DNA from: an uncultured Lachnospiraceae bacterium
GTDB taxonomy: Bacteria; Bacillota; Clostridia; Lachnospirales; Lachnospiraceae
NCBI GenBank assembly: GCA_947628705.1
Contig: CANRAZ010000005.1
Span: forward strand, 1 to 64,000
Reading direction: 5' to 3'
Length of the DNA stretch: 64,000 nt
A model generated the notes under the pieces. The model ran no database searches, was not told where the DNA came from, and worked only from the letters and a program-made list of their open reading frames with translations. How positions within the stretch are numbered: the first letter of the stretch is position 1; every line of letters begins with the position of its first letter. The position numbers and the translations under genes were made by a program. This document shows, in pieces, positions 62,201-64,000 of this stretch.

Positions 62201-64000
62201 TCGCTTACATTTTCCTTAGCCTGCTCTGAATCGAACTCATTTGAAATCGTAAAGGAAAATGCGTCGTCCGATTGCCATGCCCTGCCTTCAATTCGTTTTA
62301 TGACATAAAAGTTGCTGTCCGCAGGAGCATTACCGACATTGAGCATTGCGTTATTGTTTTCATCAAATTTGTAAATTCCGTTTTCCTCATTCTCTTCAGC
62401 AGGATTATCTTCTGGATACACCACGTAAAATTCATTCAGGATGCGGTATCCGGCAGGAGGATACACCTCGCGGATAACATAACTCTTTTTAGGGTCAAGC
62501 CCGGGGAATGCAACACGTCCGTTGGATCTTGTGGTTGCAGAACCCACCTGATATTTTTTCAATTCCGCCGTAGCATCAGAATCGCCTTTTGAGCTTTTTT
62601 CTACAAGCTCCTTGATCTTATCATAAGTCACATCCCCTTGCAATTCATAACAACGGAAGGTTGCTCCTTGAAGGGCATTTTCTTCCTTTGATTCGTTATA
62701 ATACTTGAAAATTTCAATCGTTCCTTGCTGCTTAGAATTTGTTATCGTAACCGTCGTGCTGTCCGAGCTGACATTACGGTCAAGAACTGCCTTGTAGACG
62801 GAGTCATTACCGAGGGAGTTCCACGTAATATCCTCACTCTTCAGCACTGACAAGTCCGGAATGTTTGAAAAGTTCTTAATCTCTACCTCTGCTATTGTTT
62901 CCAAAGCACTCAAAGGAGCCCTATACGCCTTGCCGATAAAGTCACTGTATTTGCCGGTTGAAAAATTAAAGTCATAGGTTTGCTTGTAGATGTAGTCCCC
63001 GTCGATATAATACTCTGCCGCAACATAGAAATTATCAACATGTTTTCCGTCAAACTGCTGTGGCAGATATTCATCTTCATACTGCCACGAAGTAATCGCT
63101 GACATTACACGATAGGTGTAGAAATGATCGTTGTTATCATCTGCCAGATGGCAATGTACCTCATAAGCAACTGCATCAGGGTGCGTATCGGCAGCCGAAA
63201 CGTTCCATTCCTTTTTAAGCATAAGCGACTGCTTCATAATGGCATAATTGTAGCCGACATCAACCGCGCATACAGTCTGGGTTGCATTCTCCTGTTTGTT
63301 GCAAGTAATGATTTTGGGATCGACGCCTGTGCCGCCAACCACGATGTGCTGAACCTCTGTACCGGAGTAATCATTATTGTAGCTTTTATTGGCGTAATAG
63401 CCGTAGTACATTGAATTATCGCCCAAAGGAATCGCTTTTCGACTTCCAGTAGTCAGTCCATAGTTATTTGCAGGCTTAACCACCTGATACAGGTAATCTG
63501 TTCCATCAGTCGGGTCATATTCCAGCCCTGTAAATCTGTATAAACCGTCTCCTGTAGTTTTTCCTGTGTCGATAAGTTCATAAATATCTCCGGAAGAACT
63601 GAAATCTGCACCGGTAACCTCGGTTACTTTGTCATTTGTGCTGTCATACTTAACGTACGTTTTATCGGCATTATAAGCCGTATCCGCCGTTTTCTTATAA
63701 AGATTCAGAGTGACGCCGCTAAGCGCATAATCTCCTGCCTCTGTCATGTCATCAAAGGTCCTGTTATTGTCTGCGTCAAAAAATACTCTGCCGCTGAGAA
63801 TAAAATGATTTGCCGGCGGGTCTGCGATTTCTATCATCTGTTCACCACTCTCAGATACCGCAGGCTTTGCAGGAATAAATGTCCAGAAATTGGCAATCGC
63901 ATAGTCGGTAGTGGTCTGTGCGCTCACAACATTCTGCCAATGATAACCAGTAGTTGCATTTTCATTAGCTGTTTCCGGTCTAGTATATGATGTGGTGGGA
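59245..64000 (-). CDS. Giant multidomain surface protein, LPAAG anchor (5' end outside window)
   Basis: At least 1584 residues are in the window. The track start (GTG at 63927) is not the true start, because the frame is open to base 64000. The visible N-terminal part holds an SdrD_B-like domain (SGRVFFDADNNRTFDDM) and a Cna_B-like domain (QGTIEIFKYYNESKEENAL). At least four FctA/Spy0128-type isopeptide repeats follow, each with a (W)xxxDEFxFxI opening and YxFTVxE closing. It ends with a Cna_B-like module, LPAAGGTG, a helix and a basic tail. It is probably a long stalk or ancillary pilin displayed on the wall. Confidence 0.85.
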   Translation of the reverse strand, partial: PTTSYTRPETANENATTGYHWQNVVSAQTTTDYAIANFWTFIPAKPAVSESGEQMIEIADPPANHFILSGRVFFDADNNRTFDDMTEAGDYALSGVTLNLYKKTADTAYNADKTYVKYDSTNDKVTEVTGADFSSSGDIYELIDTGKTTGDGLYRFTGLEYDPTDGTDYLYQVVKPANNYGLTTGSRKAIPLGDNSMYYGYYANKSYNNDYSGTEVQHIVVGGTGVDPKIITCNKQENATQTVCAVDVGYNYAIMKQSLMLKKEWNVSAADTHPDAVAYEVHCHLADDNNDHFYTYRVMSAITSWQYEDEYLPQQFDGKHVDNFYVAAEYYIDGDYIYKQTYDFNFSTGKYSDFIGKAYRAPLSALETIAEVEIKNFSNIPDLSVLKSEDITWNSLGNDSVYKAVLDRNVSSDSTTVTITNSKQQGTIEIFKYYNESKEENALQGATFRCYELQGDVTYDKIKELVEKSSKGDSDATAELKKYQVGSATTRSNGRVAFPGLDPKKSYVIREVYPPAGYRILNEFYVVYPEDNPAEENEENGIYKFDENNNAMLNVGNAPADSNFYVIKRIEGRAWQSDDAFSFTISNEFDSEQAKENVSDANGIKIDTTEYGILGYGDATAIEAAKEFAAHFQEDSGKLGNKQTVGVKNSDEFYSYNAKDINDRDYEFTYADRKRSEALLVDGSTSGTVASFYGIAFPMAGVYTFTIKENDFTTASDTVNTLAKSPLEYTVTITVNRVRNEGTDESADINKENSHLVAEVSSITYRDTSKEGSVSQIFAGSSPVFTNTYAPAPAVQTTSYEIQKNFTGRESGWLGSDEFTVKIDGHGAVTQEAIKTDKLRIYGFEEASVSTPNAPKNTEETGWVYTFTYDNHGTGLPFTAFIFDNITFDVKYVNATTGEEWDPSEHDGAESPSESDITKGVWTAQTIPVEYWLDIYEDIPDEAKKSSVLSYNGITYDGSHYFLHITLRNAESKVSSTEEEDGIIDEIDMQLFKAESFGEIDMSKPVATCKTVQEVLDETEWKDRSKKPSSGAYSWWYVDNTGGIRRDESGGSVIPAGHKQLIRKTEVHADGSDHTMTITNTYDAIYTWTPKLTKILTGRNWAANDEFVFEIECTEWPGSDSEAAADACVDMPSDKEVVIKSGTAGHTESFEDIKFKKTGTYVFTVTEKNHTGGTSIAPDKDIYSYSVTVVIEDDNKGHLTATFNGYDLTAGIVFTNVYSDTAKSFEIGVQKTLVGRNWKAGDEFSFKIAPDGDTVKAIEEGFLKMSAEFGDPSSDGSYTVMVGYEPSTSVESVLEKIFGEVTVVKLPADKDSMQYNFTVSEVTDGLKAKNMKLRGEKEIVLTVNAARKVDAENVPTGELDVSAAFAYMSGGASGSGGFGSDSSDPKAVIPFVNVCLGQLTVEKEVVSSIDDTTEFNFIAEFEFNNDIPNDERKITVSKKGEADKVLEPSSTDGSKSTFSFTLKHGEKVVFTDVAPYTSYTVTETDSKTENYVLLRATNADGENLTLGGAEKNQVAGDINGDSADTVRFVNGKIHRLPAAGGTGLGRLILLGIMLVAASGICLVLRGMARRKAVVSPKKANSRYK

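Overview
The window looks like chromosome from a spore-forming Clostridia, most likely Lachnospiraceae-like. The evidence is the spore-coat genes (cotJA, cotJB, cotJC), Gram-positive sortases and LPXTG-type anchors, strong AGGAGG ribosome binding sites, TTGACA-17-TATAAT-type promoters and several LxxC lipoproteins. There are about 44 protein genes, mostly on the minus strand. I found no tRNA, rRNA or CRISPR array.

Layout. 1-4.1 kb: a GT2 polyprenyl glycosyltransferase and a YfhO-type membrane protein, a likely cell-envelope glycosylation pair. 4.3-9.1 kb: a zinc-ribbon membrane protein, a CbxX/SpoVK-like AAA+ ATPase, and serA and serC for serine synthesis, read from a promoter at 9.1 kb. 9.3-17.3 kb: a GH5 cellulase-like lipoprotein, two related unknown lipoproteins and a GH31 glucosidase/xylosidase. 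The spore-coat gene cotJA lies apart at 11.5 kb, and cotJB-cotJC follow at 17.5 kb.

18.3-22.3 kb: a 4.05-kb integrative element sits inside cotJC. It carries a DUF4143 ATPase, a small ORF and a large serine recombinase. The 3' end of cotJC resumes at 22336. The two junctions share CGGTGA flanked by matching inverted 18-bp arms, so precise excision would restore a complete in-frame cotJC. The arrangement parallels skin in sigK and SPbeta in spsM.

22.5-30.7 kb: an anion-permease-like protein, a DUF218 protein, a CmpB-type membrane protein, a small Cys-rich protein, a YhaN/YhaO (SbcCD-like) pair and a C_GCAxxG_C_C-TrmO fusion. 30.8-31.5 kb: a stand-alone minus-strand transcription unit with a strong promoter and terminator but no normal gene. 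It is an array of 50-60-bp units; eight carry a ribosome-site-like core followed by a start-codon position and a stop after two or four further codons. This is the least explained object here.

31.7-42.2 kb: a SIMPL protein, a CapA-like lipoprotein, a 2-hydroxyacyl-CoA dehydratase activator set, a PflX-like radical SAM protein, and the riboflavin operon ribD-ribE-ribBA-ribH under an FMN riboswitch. 42.2-46.4 kb: a candidate small RNA, a second DUF4143 ATPase, an AlbA_2/divergent-AAA regulator with seven 21-bp repeats upstream of its promoter, and an orphan HicB.

46.4-64 kb: a large pilus/adhesin locus with two sortases, a signal peptidase I lacking the usual catalytic lysine, two LPXTG pilins (LPQTG, LPSTG) and two giant surface proteins with LPSAG and LPAAG anchors. 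The second giant runs off the right edge of the window. A G8 tract lies in the leader of the 2354-residue VWA adhesin.

A recurring oddity is short tandem repeats (19-37 bp, 2.5-4 copies) just downstream of stop codons, some including the gene's own last codons.
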